Assembly: GCA_902605755.1 (NCBI GenBank)
Contig: CACLDR010000007.1
Location: 1 to 51,899, forward strand
Length of the DNA stretch: 51,899 nt
Direction of reading: 5' to 3'
Source of the DNA: an uncultured Marinoscillum sp.
GTDB lineage: Bacteria; Bacteroidota; Bacteroidia; Cytophagales; Cyclobacteriaceae
Shown here piece by piece: positions 10,301 through 20,000 of this stretch (position 1 is its first letter; the number at the start of each line of letters is the position of its first letter). The translations under genes and the position numbers were made by a program. The notes beneath the pieces are model-generated. The model did no database searches, had not been told where the DNA came from, and saw only the letters and a list, made by a program, of their open reading frames with translations.

Positions 10301-12371
10301 TAACGTAATGAAAATATTCAAAGGACTTTCTCTTATTAGTTTCTTGACGAGCAAAAGCAACAAAAAGAATATCTATTTGAGCGAACGAAAATATTTCAAA
10401 AATTCGTTTTAGTTTGAGCCTATTTTCAGAGTTATCAGTACTAAAAGAAATCATATTTGATAACTCTAATAAATCTCGCTTTTGAAGTTTTTTAACCATC
10501 TTTAAAATTTCAATTAAAGAATAGTCAAAGTCTAATTTTCCTTGCTCTAAATAATCTTTTATAGAAAAAAGAGATAAATTCTTGATTTTCTGATCTTGAC
10601 TGAAAAACGAATCAACTTCCTCATTAATGAGATCCAGACCGAATCCTTCATCTGAATTAAGTAAATTATCGAACCGTGAAAAATCGGTAACCAATCGTTC
10701 AAAAATATGTTTTTTTAACAAAGGATCAGAATTATACTGATTGACCCAGTGAATTATACTTTTAAATTTTCTCTTTCTTTTAATATCTTGAAAAAAGGCC
10801 ATAATCACTTTTTCGACTAAGAGTAGATCATGAAGATGAATCAATCTTAACCAAACTACTTTATTTTCCTGTTCTCTTTTAAGAGCTGTAATAAATGATT
10901 CAAAACTATTATTCAACAGCCTTTTCAATACCTCATCGGGAGATTGATCACCTAAATCCCAAATACCAGATTTGAGATAATATAAATAAATATCGATCAG
11001 ACGTGAATCAGTAATATCATTCTTATAAAATTTACTAATCTCTGTTCTGTACTTTTTCAATATAGTTTTAGCTGTTTTAGAACCTTCGGATTTCATCATT
11101 TTGTCTATGATATAATCTCGCCCATAACCTGTCCTCACAGAGATATAATCAATAAAATCAAATAACAAAGAAGGCCGTTTTTTGAATTGGTTATTTACTT
11201 CCTTAATGACCTCACTAACCCACGATAAACCCATATCATGTAGTTTAATGGATAAAATAGGTCTGGTCAACTGAATGATATCAAATAGCTCAGTAAGCTC
11301 TTTTTGAAAGGTAAATTTTTTTTCTCGCTGAAGAATGTTAAAAAATAATTCAATTTGCTTAGAATTTAATACTTGATAAATTCGTTCAAGAACATGTATA
11401 AATTTTTTATAAGTAAAACTTGATTTTACGAGTTGATCACTAATTTCTTGGATCTCCCTTCCATAAAATCTGCTCCTGATTATTTTTTTTTTTGCTTCAG
11501 TTATGGGTGGAGTAAGCTCTTTTCTCACATAAATAATTAACTCATCAATCAAACTCTTAACACTACTCGATAAGTTAAATGATTCCCCAGGTTCATTCTT
11601 CATTATCGTTTTTATTATCAGTTGGGATAGAGCCGCATTCATACCTCCAACTAAATCTTTAGATTTATTGAGGTACAACTTTAGAAATTTAACGTAGTCA
11701 TTTAGACTAATGGATATATAATCATTTACCATAAACTCAAACTCTGCCCTTCTAAAGAAATCATTTATCTCTTTTTTAAGGAATTTAAACTTCTTTTCTT
11801 TCCAAATATCTTCTTGTATTTTGTAATTAAATTGCCTTATCTCAAAAAAAATAATAGGTCTGACACTCTTCCAATATTCATCTAACTGATCCTCCTTTAA
11901 TTGATGAAAAAATCGTTCTTTAACTATCTCATCACTCAGCATTTTTTTTAAATTAAATAAGAAAGATTGTAAATCATATTTTATTAATCTTTTGAAAATA
12001 TTTGATAAACTATCGGAATCTGAAATCATTACCCCCTTCTTAAGAAAATATATAAATAATTCTAAATCATTAAATATATTTTGTTGATCAATAAGTACAT
12101 CAACACCTTCCTTCTGAAACAATTTTCTTATTTCAATATCCAAGAGATATGACAATCTTACGATATATTCTTCAATAAAATTGTTTCTTTCAATCGTACC
12201 CAAATCAAGCGTGATTTCCTCAATCTGTAATATTTTAGAATAGGGATAATATTTGTTGAAACAATAGTCGATCGCATCAACTATTTTAACCTTCATTAGA
12301 CCCAACTCGTTACGAGTCAATTCCTTATCTAATTCTAGTGTTAAGTTGTTTATTATGTGATTTGGTTCCAT
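4362..12371 (-). CDS. Giant CIS tape-measure protein (CIS_TMP, Pvc14-like)
   Basis: At 2669 residues this is the largest gene in the window. The N-terminus has the family pattern: HIINNLTLELD, then a helical stretch and ITLDLGTIERNNF (about 48-60). The last residues, LPWGFGTVKLPWMSKRM, match the C-terminal signature of contractile-injection tape-measure proteins. The middle consists of helical modules of the form FL-x-G-x-W ... LL ... WLRLL, for example around YLKSGIWDLG, YLDLGTWTAV and IIYNEYPWWS, plus three tandem 103-residue repeats (listed separately). Tape-measure proteins set tube length during assembly (shown for Afp14). It starts 22 nt after the SulP gene. It is much longer than the AFP-type homologue, which suggests a long tube or a multi-module scaffold. 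Confidence 0.88.
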   Translation of the reverse strand: MEPNHIINNLTLELDKELTRNELGLMKVKIVDAIDYCFNKYYPYSKILQIEEITLDLGTIERNNFIEEYIVRLSYLLDIEIRKLFQKEGVDVLIDQQNIFNDLELFIYFLKKGVMISDSDSLSNIFKRLIKYDLQSFLFNLKKMLSDEIVKERFFHQLKEDQLDEYWKSVRPIIFFEIRQFNYKIQEDIWKEKKFKFLKKEINDFFRRAEFEFMVNDYISISLNDYVKFLKLYLNKSKDLVGGMNAALSQLIIKTIMKNEPGESFNLSSSVKSLIDELIIYVRKELTPPITEAKKKIIRSRFYGREIQEISDQLVKSSFTYKKFIHVLERIYQVLNSKQIELFFNILQREKKFTFQKELTELFDIIQLTRPILSIKLHDMGLSWVSEVIKEVNNQFKKRPSLLFDFIDYISVRTGYGRDYIIDKMMKSEGSKTAKTILKKYRTEISKFYKNDITDSRLIDIYLYYLKSGIWDLGDQSPDEVLKRLLNNSFESFITALKREQENKVVWLRLIHLHDLLLVEKVIMAFFQDIKRKRKFKSIIHWVNQYNSDPLLKKHIFERLVTDFSRFDNLLNSDEGFGLDLINEEVDSFFSQDQKIKNLSLFSIKDYLEQGKLDFDYSLIEILKMVKKLQKRDLLELSNMISFSTDNSENRLKLKRIFEIFSFAQIDILFVAFARQETNKRKSFEYFHYVKIFLHNLFSENIYHYGYQQIAGFINYFSISELQLNGSLYALLERVALKKEMVLTELLSKIVAYLDPGEYSKLIALRGQLVHSLSILEKAKDKNLKITDDLLLLLNYLDLGTWTAVESDPVSSLNKLLEDNFDQIIIQFKKRIANQIFWLRLLYQFNFDIVLKIIKHTFKDTAEFRVLEKYLPDLDQKNQYFKFKLLETFILVKTDIEKNGKFEELFEYQLVLSQKVESGQNSFDIENTDIEKGNVFNDFNLLLTVFFDNPTDSQSDLVWLRFNGRVGNDGILSNIFSNGQYPWTFWQILLKKGEKVDLIRLLNLSLSTYIQTYWEIKLFHFFVTEGRFLVFKKSIILDFLKALFIKDRYSLKVIFSDAWESLTKKSPKKTSSWLKDNSFNEFISLLRGYDLISKDPNSKFSAKDLIELEKNVLFVLEGQVAYLIKEMRPLVSIWILNIVPIATTKQELKELLYLKLFSTVIPHDAVNFNELISKVSPAIRSYIFTQIINADVSENNQIIFQQRLLYTFLKKIIEDQSLSAQFFVNIDRKKLTQFLSFLPKRMRLKWMILFDKNNNEEAQLLDLISAFNSERSKSEIELSSERRDIGILQIVIDQGGISNTPFKHWAAFEVFFIKLLTDNISKMNFLQDFDSRALNQFFALFSETALNKIHEFFDGKKSAEAPFLDIIKKFQLAHLDSNVYLPSEFTDLDLLRIVIDDGRILNTPFKIWSSFEIFFKELLTTKLLTANFFKDFDSSTLSQFFGLLSSEVLTQIQGLFNEKNDDELVLLHLIREFKSVYSNLETNLSSEVKDLALIEAVINKGDIINTPFKSWDLFETFFKDLLVMGVLNAQFFKKFQSSSLIFFYKLLSSNLLLSVENLFGTEYVLISPLYLLNDSDEGAKFQKKFLNLNALDDPRPLSSFDVHPHRSFGSLLEKIIELGFIKAGTQYENFQEFEVEFNRQLYLQNAIWEILVQRSIKKIKVFLRSFEQETIDNLLKLMNYKFGGLLLNENIVQIKKRNQKQIIELDVSIIIFGLLHERFDQESLLQFLDDQIDSLIIPREVEFLSMDPKHDEITLSYVETFIISLNNRKMINEGIFPYNAEDVLNRILHFKREFFISRLKRESNTEQVLISLFERLPEKLISRYFNQIVPVYAGQWEVVWRSMPALVSKTTFTTKWILLGFRNHQKLDFKTLRTLLIIQLTTRKTVSTPKFILSKQNKAKESVLRVFSNNSIKDNYLAHFDVYDFVEEVITTGIFPDWSSVYSVERFYEILRKLAKADGYYFKLKLDIFLQSISNINFLISFLGEKKIISLYKTIRPSAHLQAKKIVNQFEQVFNSVLKKSNLTNYFILVILRYQHEYPKAKIQQIWDEILNSLSLRTQMSKMELINLTGIQESEDISAYLGSKKLKTIRHANKELAWQRDIDFLLHLIIYNEYPWWSIDLENQGFSKSENLIRLTNKILNEHPKSFIETISMLNQADDVFTKIIPSIKPQIVDRILLILSPQYGAFVINLNILIKRWGYLKVNNEWITFLFRYLSHLKSFDHGQFILSSVNFLAKRTSFAFPKIKDQLLKITSDALHEGEMKFLPFMKLFNNLKTTEEVIPIPNTYFVKDDIRKDFIDVVTYYIITGSLPVDYSFLFKSYFAFIRKIESYLISGNEDIRVAIISAMENSEVRDRVVRNEKEDILILLLRALFPRQSELLMSYKSDIIKLFTQIWPTIQPKMINELFYQTIYQTVLNKKFLNLTAIDLVNLFLRKFQKRNQISYDLDMSVYAFLNISEELKEMIVSLEESKKGGKILKENDIEPEPVPVVLDLNDEIESLKLEYRIEIKNAGIVIVWPYLDRFFQMLGMTAKGSFKTEENAVRAVHLIQYLVTGLNETPENELLLNKILCGVNLSIPVPLQIELTDKEMETSDLMLNGVMQNWKKLKSSSIDAMREGFFIRQGFIEEKDDFWELEVEKKTIDILLKSLPWGFGTVKLPWMSKRMIVNWI
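7587..8513 (-). repeat. Three tandem 103-residue repeats inside the tape-measure gene
   Basis: Residues about 1287-1389, 1390-1492 and 1493-1595 each contain a copy of a unit beginning xxxVIxxGxIxNTPFKxWxxFE and continuing with FFxxLL, then FFxxFxSxxLxxFFxLLS. The Asn of NTPFK is at residues 1299, 1402 and 1505, an exact period of 103 residues (309 nt). The copies have diverged at many positions, so the duplication is not recent. Repeat number could directly affect protein length and hence tube length. Confidence 0.85.
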
Positions 12372-12392
12372 TGATTCATTGCATTGAAGGCA

Positions 12393-14324
12393 TCAACGAA
12401 TAAGATTAACGGTTCCTTTTATCTCTTCGGTATCATTGGCATCTAATTTACAGACATATTTATAAGCCCCCTTGGGAAGAAAATTATCATTGAAGGTTCC
12501 ATCCCACGGTTGCTGATATCCATAAGATTCAAAAACGATAGAAGAATCTGGAGCCATTATTTTGATATAACAGTTTTCATATCTTTCAATATTTATAATG
12601 GACCATTCATCTCTGATACCATCGTCATTGGGCGTAAATGCACTTGGAAAATGTACCAGTGTGTCAGTTCGACTTAATCCATCAATATTCCCTGGCTCAT
12701 CCAACCACATTACGCAACCTTCAACAGAATCAAAAATGTATCTTTCTGGAACTTGGTTTGGAATAATATCCAGCTCCATTAGAAGGCGATAATTCTTATT
12801 ATTCAACTCACAAAAACAAATTTTTATGTTAAGTGACTTTAGATATATTATGGCATCTTTAAATGTCCGAATTCCCGAATAATCCATATAGGGTACAAAA
12901 GACATATTAAAAACAACTACCTCAACTTTAGAAGAAATGGCCCGTATAGTTCTTAAAAATCGCGAGGAAAATCCAAAAAATAACGGACCCTTGATAGTTT
13001 TTATAAAAACTTTATTTTTAAAATTCTCAGGATCCTCAAAGGTCTCTATAAGTTCATATATCATCAGCTCTAATTTTGATTGATTTGAGTCATCTTCCAC
13101 TTGGTCTGCCATTTTCTTCATGAAATAAATGGCTGAAATGATAAGTCCCAAGCTTACTGAAAATAATAAGTCATAGAATGCCGTGAAACACATAACAACC
13201 ACCATAGTGAGTGCATCCACTCTAGGAATAATAATTAACTTTTTGAGAGTAACCTTATCTAATAATTCATATCCTATGGAAATCATAATACCTGAAATGA
13301 CAGCAAGCGGAATCTTAGCAATAAAATCTCTACCCCAGATAAGAAATATTAGTAAAAAAAAAGATGTCATCACACCTGAAATACGATTTCTGCCACCTGC
13401 TTGTATATTAGCTACCGTACAAGCAGTAGCGGCACTCCCTGTAAATCCACCCAAAAATCCAACAAATAGATTACCCATACCTTGACCCATAAGTTCTTGA
13501 TTACTGTTATGTACTGTGTTAGTCATTTTGTCAGCTACTACAGAGGTAAGTAAGGTATTGACTGATCCAATAAATGACAAAGAAACAGCAGCAATCATTA
13601 TCCTAAGTACAGAATCAATATCAATCAATTGATCTAAAGAGATAAGGCTGAATTGATTTAAGTTTACTCTAAATGGACCTAGGACATCGATATTTAACTC
13701 AAAAAAGTAATTTAGTCCTGTCAAGGTCAATAAAGCTACAAGACTACTGGAAATCTTTTTGTTGATATTAGGAAAGATATAAATAATAGTTAAAGTAGCA
13801 ACTACAAAGACAAAAGCCAACCAATTAGCATTATTAAAAAAATAAGTTAAGTTTATTATTTTCGAAATTTCAGAGGTGTTTACACCAGCTACTACACCAA
13901 AAGTATTAGGAATTTGAAGTATAATAATGATCAGACCCACACCACTCATAAATCCACTAATCACTGAAAAGGGTATATACTGAATATTATCTCCAAATTT
14001 CAACAATCCAAAAAGGAACTGTAACCCTCCTGACAACACAAAAATGACTATCAATATAGGTAATGCCCCTTCCAAACTACCTTGTATCTCTATTTCGGTA
14101 GCCACAAGAACAGAAATAGCTACTGTCAATGCTCCTGTAGGACTACTTATTTGACCAGAAGTCCCTCCAACTAGTGCCGCCACTAATCCCAAAACTATAG
14201 CAGAAATAAAGCCTGCATAGGGACCTAATCCAGAAGCATATCCATAGGCTATCGCCACAGGCATAGTGACCACAGCAGAAGTTAGTCCTGCCAATATTTC
14301 TATTTTTATTCTCTTAGCTTCCAT
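12393..14324 (-). CDS. SulP-family anion transporter with STAS and C-terminal CHU_C-like domain
   Basis: This 643-residue protein has three parts. Residues 1 to about 405 form the SulP membrane domain with many hydrophobic helices and family motifs such as GQISSPTGALTVAIS (57-71) and GFTGSAATACTVAN (293-306). Residues about 437-545 are a STAS domain with the DYSG segment at 481-484. Residues about 557-643 are a CHU_C-like domain: FTPNDDGIRDEW (563-574), QQPWDGTF (604-611) and a final beta strand, as found at the C-terminus of secreted, T9SS type B or gliding-associated proteins. Such a domain behind a STAS domain, normally cytoplasmic, is very odd. SulP proteins carry sulfate, bicarbonate or other anions; the substrate here is unknown. 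It lies 23 nt after the receptor gene and 21 nt before the tape-measure gene. Confidence 0.9.
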   Translation of the reverse strand: MEAKRIKIEILAGLTSAVVTMPVAIAYGYASGLGPYAGFISAIVLGLVAALVGGTSGQISSPTGALTVAISVLVATEIEIQGSLEGALPILIVIFVLSGGLQFLFGLLKFGDNIQYIPFSVISGFMSGVGLIIIILQIPNTFGVVAGVNTSEISKIINLTYFFNNANWLAFVFVVATLTIIYIFPNINKKISSSLVALLTLTGLNYFFELNIDVLGPFRVNLNQFSLISLDQLIDIDSVLRIMIAAVSLSFIGSVNTLLTSVVADKMTNTVHNSNQELMGQGMGNLFVGFLGGFTGSAATACTVANIQAGGRNRISGVMTSFFLLIFLIWGRDFIAKIPLAVISGIMISIGYELLDKVTLKKLIIIPRVDALTMVVVMCFTAFYDLLFSVSLGLIISAIYFMKKMADQVEDDSNQSKLELMIYELIETFEDPENFKNKVFIKTIKGPLFFGFSSRFLRTIRAISSKVEVVVFNMSFVPYMDYSGIRTFKDAIIYLKSLNIKICFCELNNKNYRLLMELDIIPNQVPERYIFDSVEGCVMWLDEPGNIDGLSRTDTLVHFPSAFTPNDDGIRDEWSIINIERYENCYIKIMAPDSSIVFESYGYQQPWDGTFNDNFLPKGAYKYVCKLDANDTEEIKGTVNLIR

Positions 14325-14347
14325 TCGTATTATTCAGCTGAAATTAA

Positions 14348-17017
14348 TCAAAATGAATAGCCCATACTGAAATAGATCATCCTTCCCTCTTGACGTTGTA
14401 ATCCTAAAACTTCATCACTTGCTGTAATAAAACCTTCTTTGTTCAAAAAATTATAAACATTAATACCAAATTTACATTTGCCTACATCGGTATTGATATT
14501 CCCATTTAATAGAAATAATTTAGGTAGCTCTATCCATTCCTTTCCAGTAGTTATTTCCTCGGGGAGACCCTGATTAGAAATATCATAATTAGAAAACCGA
14601 TAAGATTGACTAATAAACTGTCCATTGATACCAATAGTAATTTTAAATTTTGTTACATAATCTTGCATTAGCAAAAACTGATCTCTCATTTTATTTAACA
14701 TACTCTTTTTCAGTTGTAAATCTGCTCCAAATTTAAAATAGTGTCTGGGATACCTCATCTTACTATTAATCCAGCTATCTGATTCAAAAATATTCGAAAA
14801 GCTCTTTAACGAGTCTATGGCCACTTCAGTTTGTGAAAAAGAATAATTCCCAAAAACATGAAAATTATATCCATTACGATAACTACTTGCGCCTTTATAT
14901 CTATACTTTAGTTCTGCTTCATGACCAGATATTCTTGTAGGCACTGGCTTATTTATATAAAAATTTCCAACTTTAGCTATTTCATCTCTTAGATAGTTAA
15001 CATAGCTTTGAAAGTTTAGATCTAGATGCTCATTAACTCTCATAAACATACCTATTTCTAAAGATTCAATTATTTGCGCCTTTAAACCATCGCCAAACTC
15101 TGCTCTAAAAGCTGGAACAAAACCCTTTCGATACAAAAAAGCGGGCGGTAAAAAAGCAGAGTTATAAATTGCTCTTAGCTTAAACATCGAACCTTTGCTT
15201 TGATTCTTGTTTGAAATGTAAACCAATGAAACCCGAGGTGAGTATTGCTCACCCCAACGAAGTCCATTTTGAAAATTTGAATATACCTCATCATAATTAA
15301 ATCTAATACTTGTGTTTAAAATCAAGCGATCCTTTAATAGTTGCATTTCATCTTGAACATAAAAAGCTGCAAATACTTCCTTTCGATCCCCTAGTGAAAT
15401 AGCCGAATTATAAGTTGCATCGTCAATAAGTGAAGAGGTGTATTGGATACTATCGATTTTATTTAAGTAATGGTAACCCCAATGATTGACATAACATTCA
15501 GCACCAACTAATAAAAAATTAGGTAAGTTATTGACTCCAAGCTTTAGAGCTTGAGTTGAAAACTCTAAGTTAACAGTAGCGCGATATTCATCTCCAGTCA
15601 ATGAGCTGTTAGACAAATCGCCAATTGACCAAATTGGAATAGATAAATCTTTAAAAAAATGGTCTCCGCTAACTTTTAACTCTAACGCACTTTGCTCAAA
15701 TCTAGTTTTTTCTAAAAAATTACCTTGAATTTTAATAAACTCTCTTCTATCAATTCTCCTTCTTAATGAATTCAAAGAGTCAACATCATGACTTGCCCAT
15801 AAATTTTTTCGAAAACTTCTAGGTAAATAATAGTTATTGGATTGCGCATTTGCCGTTAACTTTATTGAATTGTTTATATAATTAATTAAAAAGTTATAAC
15901 TAGGACCGTAGGCATTAATATACTCAACGCCCGTAGTATCTGCAGCCCTTGTCCAGGTAGAGCCGTCCTTATTGAATAATTCAGAGCTATTTTCAGATAA
16001 AATAATTTTTCGATCCGAATTAGAGTAATCAATCTCACTACCGCCCGATTGATGATATGTAGCAGACATGTAAATACTCTCATTATTGTTGATTTGGGTT
16101 CCATACTGATAATTTATTTTGTAAGCATTATTTAAATGTTGACCAATAGACCTAAAATCATTTCCATTTCCTAGGCGTACATTAATGTCATTAATATTAC
16201 CTTCTACTCCAGATTTCGTCACAATATTAATTGCGCCACTGAAAGCATTACCTCCATAAATGGCGGAACCTGGACCCCTAACCAACTCAATTTGCTTTAC
16301 ATAGTCGAGACTTATCCAGTCTGGCCCATTTGTACTGGTCATATTATCACTGATTCGATGCCCGTTAATTAGGATAAGAACATCTTGCAAAGTGGTATTT
16401 GATGTCCCTCTCGTTCCGAATTGACGCTCATTCCAATCACCAATTTCAGCAAAACCTGGAGTAATTCTAATCAAATCTAACAAATTCCTGATACCCAAAC
16501 GCTCAAAATCACTCTGGTCATATGTGTTGATTGTTGAAGAAATAAAATCAATATTTTGGGGAAATTTATTAACATAGACAGAAAATTGATTTTTACTTTT
16601 GACATACTTATTGATAAAGGCCTGTAAAGAAGGAGTGATATCAGGAATGGACCTATTAGAAAAATTTGGATTTATTTTATAATAAACATCCATAAAATTT
16701 AACGTACTATCTCTCAGATCCAAAGCAAAACTTAATTTAATAGCAAAATTTAGAATTGATTCCTTTGATGAAATGGAGGCCTGATCAAAAGAATCCTCAA
16801 AAATCTCATTTATCATCTCTAACCCTTGCTCAAACTGATTATTTTTATAGTATGCTCCAATCTCTTGTAGGCCGTTAAAAATAACTTTTTCAGATTCATT
16901 TTTATCGATATCAATTTTAAGATCATCAAAGATTACTTGGGCATATCCTTGCCGAGGATGGATCATGCCAAATACTAATAAAAGACATAAGAAAAATTGA
17001 TTAATTATTTTGATCAT
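14348..17017 (-). CDS. TonB-dependent outer-membrane receptor
   Basis: The preferred start is the ATG at 17017 (889 residues). It lies one nucleotide after the upstream stop and begins a good signal peptide (MIKIINQFFLCLLLVFGMI ... GYAQ); a longer frame to 17059 would overlap the upstream gene. After the signal comes a helical region of about 110 residues, possibly TPR-like, instead of the usual carboxypeptidase-like domain. The plug (about 145-270) contains LGIRNLLDLIRITPGF, the RGTSN segment, VLILINGHRISDN and ELVRGPGSAIYGGNAFSGAI. The rest is a beta-barrel ending in an aromatic residue (MGYSF). Such receptors take up siderophores, vitamin B12 or glycans; the ligand cannot be told. Its place inside a CIS operon is unusual. 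Confidence 0.92.
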   Translation of the reverse strand: MIKIINQFFLCLLLVFGMIHPRQGYAQVIFDDLKIDIDKNESEKVIFNGLQEIGAYYKNNQFEQGLEMINEIFEDSFDQASISSKESILNFAIKLSFALDLRDSTLNFMDVYYKINPNFSNRSIPDITPSLQAFINKYVKSKNQFSVYVNKFPQNIDFISSTINTYDQSDFERLGIRNLLDLIRITPGFAEIGDWNERQFGTRGTSNTTLQDVLILINGHRISDNMTSTNGPDWISLDYVKQIELVRGPGSAIYGGNAFSGAINIVTKSGVEGNINDINVRLGNGNDFRSIGQHLNNAYKINYQYGTQINNNESIYMSATYHQSGGSEIDYSNSDRKIILSENSSELFNKDGSTWTRAADTTGVEYINAYGPSYNFLINYINNSIKLTANAQSNNYYLPRSFRKNLWASHDVDSLNSLRRRIDRREFIKIQGNFLEKTRFEQSALELKVSGDHFFKDLSIPIWSIGDLSNSSLTGDEYRATVNLEFSTQALKLGVNNLPNFLLVGAECYVNHWGYHYLNKIDSIQYTSSLIDDATYNSAISLGDRKEVFAAFYVQDEMQLLKDRLILNTSIRFNYDEVYSNFQNGLRWGEQYSPRVSLVYISNKNQSKGSMFKLRAIYNSAFLPPAFLYRKGFVPAFRAEFGDGLKAQIIESLEIGMFMRVNEHLDLNFQSYVNYLRDEIAKVGNFYINKPVPTRISGHEAELKYRYKGASSYRNGYNFHVFGNYSFSQTEVAIDSLKSFSNIFESDSWINSKMRYPRHYFKFGADLQLKKSMLNKMRDQFLLMQDYVTKFKITIGINGQFISQSYRFSNYDISNQGLPEEITTGKEWIELPKLFLLNGNINTDVGKCKFGINVYNFLNKEGFITASDEVLGLQRQEGRMIYFSMGYSF

Positions 17018-17018
17018 A

Positions 17019-20000
17019 TTAATTTGGAATATATTTATGATATAAATCATTATATTCAAAATCTTCTATTAACCATGTCTTTTTGAACTGAGCAAACTTT
17101 TTGGCGAACAAAGCTAAATTAACAGACCACAAAGACATTCTACCGACAGAATTTTTATCGGTACCTAAATTGTTTTGACCTCTACTCAGGGAAATAAACC
17201 AATCATTATCAAGAAACGCTATATCTTGTATAGCTTGATTCATTTGAAAAACTACAGGTATAAATTCATCAGTTAGTAGTTCCATATCCCAAATATTTAT
17301 TTTATTGTCTCTACCACCTGAAACAATAAATCGATTCAAAGGATCTGTAACAAGTACAGTTAATGCAGATGAATGTGCACTTTTATTCTGAAAAATAACC
17401 TTTTTTTCTTGAAGAGAATAAATAAAAAATGTACCTTTTTGTGTTCCCAAAATAATCCAATTTTTAGAATCTATAAATTTCAAGCTCGTTACTTTTGAGG
17501 TCATACCCTCTATTCGCATCTTTTCTTTGAATTTAATTTCTCCATCGGGAGCACAACTCCAAAATTCAATTTCTGATAATCGTCCATTGATAGCGGCCAT
17601 ATCTGATTCATAAGAAAAATCGATCACATTTACATCATGTTTGATATTAACATAAGATAACTTAGCATATGATTCTGAGGTTAGATCTCCTTTGAGATAT
17701 GTCAAATCACCTAGACTATTTGAAATTAGTAAATCTCCACTAGGCAAATTAAAAATACCATTCACAGACCCTTTTACTTTCTTGTCAGCAGCAAATCTCT
17801 GCATCGTATTTTGAAATATTTTGCCATCTACCGTTCCATAAATTAAATTATCTCCACTTCCTACATATTTGATAGATCTAATTCCAGAAGTAATCTCTCT
17901 CAACCGAACATATCTATTTGAAATAATGAAATCAGTATTATAAAATTTATTTTCAGAAGGTAAATTAATCTCATAAATATCACTCTGATCCGTACCAATA
18001 GCCAATTTACTTTTCGCCGTATTTAGGTCAAGAACTGTTCCAAATTGGATTTTTGAAAATTCTGTATTTAAATCGATATCCAATTTTTGAAATACATTCC
18101 CCAAAGCTTGAATGAGATTTTTTTTACTTAATTGAAACTCTGTTTTCATTTTTAAAGATGAATTCGGGAATTTTTGAATCAAATCATTATAAAGTGGACC
18201 ATCTAATGAATTCAGTCGTTTATAACCTAATGCGATCAAATTAGCGGCAATTATAATATTATCTGATATTGGTGTAGCTGCCAATTCCAATACCTCACTA
18301 CAAATTGTATTAATCTGACCTAAAACAGCATAATACTGAAACTCAACCCTTTTATTTTCTATATCCCTCTCAGATTCTATAAGTTTGATTTTTAAAGCAT
18401 TCTGTCTTTTAGTTAACAATTGAGCATCCCTTCGTGCGTTTTTTGCTTGCTTTAAGGCTTTAGCTGCTTGACTTTTAGCGATGTCAGCTTCTTGATTTTT
18501 TTCAATAGATCGTATACTGTCCCTTTTGGCTGTATAACTGGCAATCTCAGCTTTATCGGCTTGTTCTTGAGCTATATTCATCGCCTGTTGGGCCGCTATT
18601 TTTTCTCTTTTTGCATCTCTTTTTGCATTATCTGCCTCAATTTTCTTATCGATCGCAAAACCGGTGAAATAAATACTCACAAGAATTAATCCTATAGTTA
18701 TGAGTAAGAAAACCCCACCTATAAATGCATTCCGCTTAGCCTTTATTCGCCTAGACTTATCTTCTTGGTCAAGAATTCGCTGAGCCGTATTAAACTTTTC
18801 CTCACTTTTATCAAGGAATTCTTTAACCAAACTATGATTTATCCCATAGCGGGTTGCCCAACCTATTTGCGGATTAACTTCTTTGTACCAATTTAATATA
18901 GTCCTTAACTTTTCTCCTTCATACAATACTTCCCCCCTAGAAACATCCATAAAAACGCTCTTATAGATAGTTGCGTTCTCCCTCTCATCATGGACCCATT
19001 TCTCTAATCTGGGCCATTTAGAAATGAGTATCTCCTCCTCAATTGATATTCTCGAATAGGGTGTAATTATATTTTTCGAATCATCTAATAAATGATTCAA
19101 ATGATCCAATCTCTGATCTGCTCCTATGATGGGATCAATCTTTATCGCTCCGCATTTATCATCAACAAATTGTTCAATGATTTTTATTATAACCTCAGGT
19201 TCAATATTTGTGAAATCTGAAATTTCTAGTATTGACATAAACAACTCAAATCCATGTTCAGATTCACTTGCTAAAATTTGAAACACCAACCGACAATTAT
19301 TCTGGTAACCCTCAGAAAAAGTTTCAAAAATATTCTCTAACTGATCATTGATAGAATTTTTAAAGCCTGAAATGGACTCTAAATCTTCCATTGAGATATT
19401 ATCTCTCCCATTCTCAATACTCCTCGAAGCGCTTAATCTCATTGCGTGTTGAAACTCCCCTAAAGAAATCAAATTGGTTTTATAATATACGGAGATATGA
19501 TCTTTAACTTCCGTATCAAAAGTCATATACCCTTTAGACTCAAAAAAATCTATCGAACTCATTAAGTCAGCAATAGAAAATATTGGTAGATTAACTTGAT
19601 TTTTGTTGACGGTTTCGATAAAAGTAGATCTATCAGCAAAATAACTAGCAAGATCGTATGACCTTTTTGATCTCATGGACACAATAGTGCTAATTGGATA
19701 AACAGATTGATTTATTATTTCTTCAAGTCGTGTAAGAAAAATATCTAACTCTAAAGAATCTTCTCCCTTCTTCTTTAAATGAAATAAATCATCTAATCGA
19801 TCAATATTTAATAAAATATTACAATTAGCAATTAATTTATGCTCCTCTAATATCTCAATAATCCCATATTTATGATGCGTTAATATTTTTTCGAATTTCT
19901 CGATTAAACCTGGGTCAACCTTATCATTTGGCGTGCTTCTTATGAAGTTCACTTGAGCCAATGCGCTTGCCAAAGATCGAATTGGATTTATTCCCGGATA

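Noticed and set aside
15886-16104. 72-codon minus-strand frame inside the TonB receptor gene
   Set aside because: Out-of-phase shadow; the receptor frame is continuous across it.
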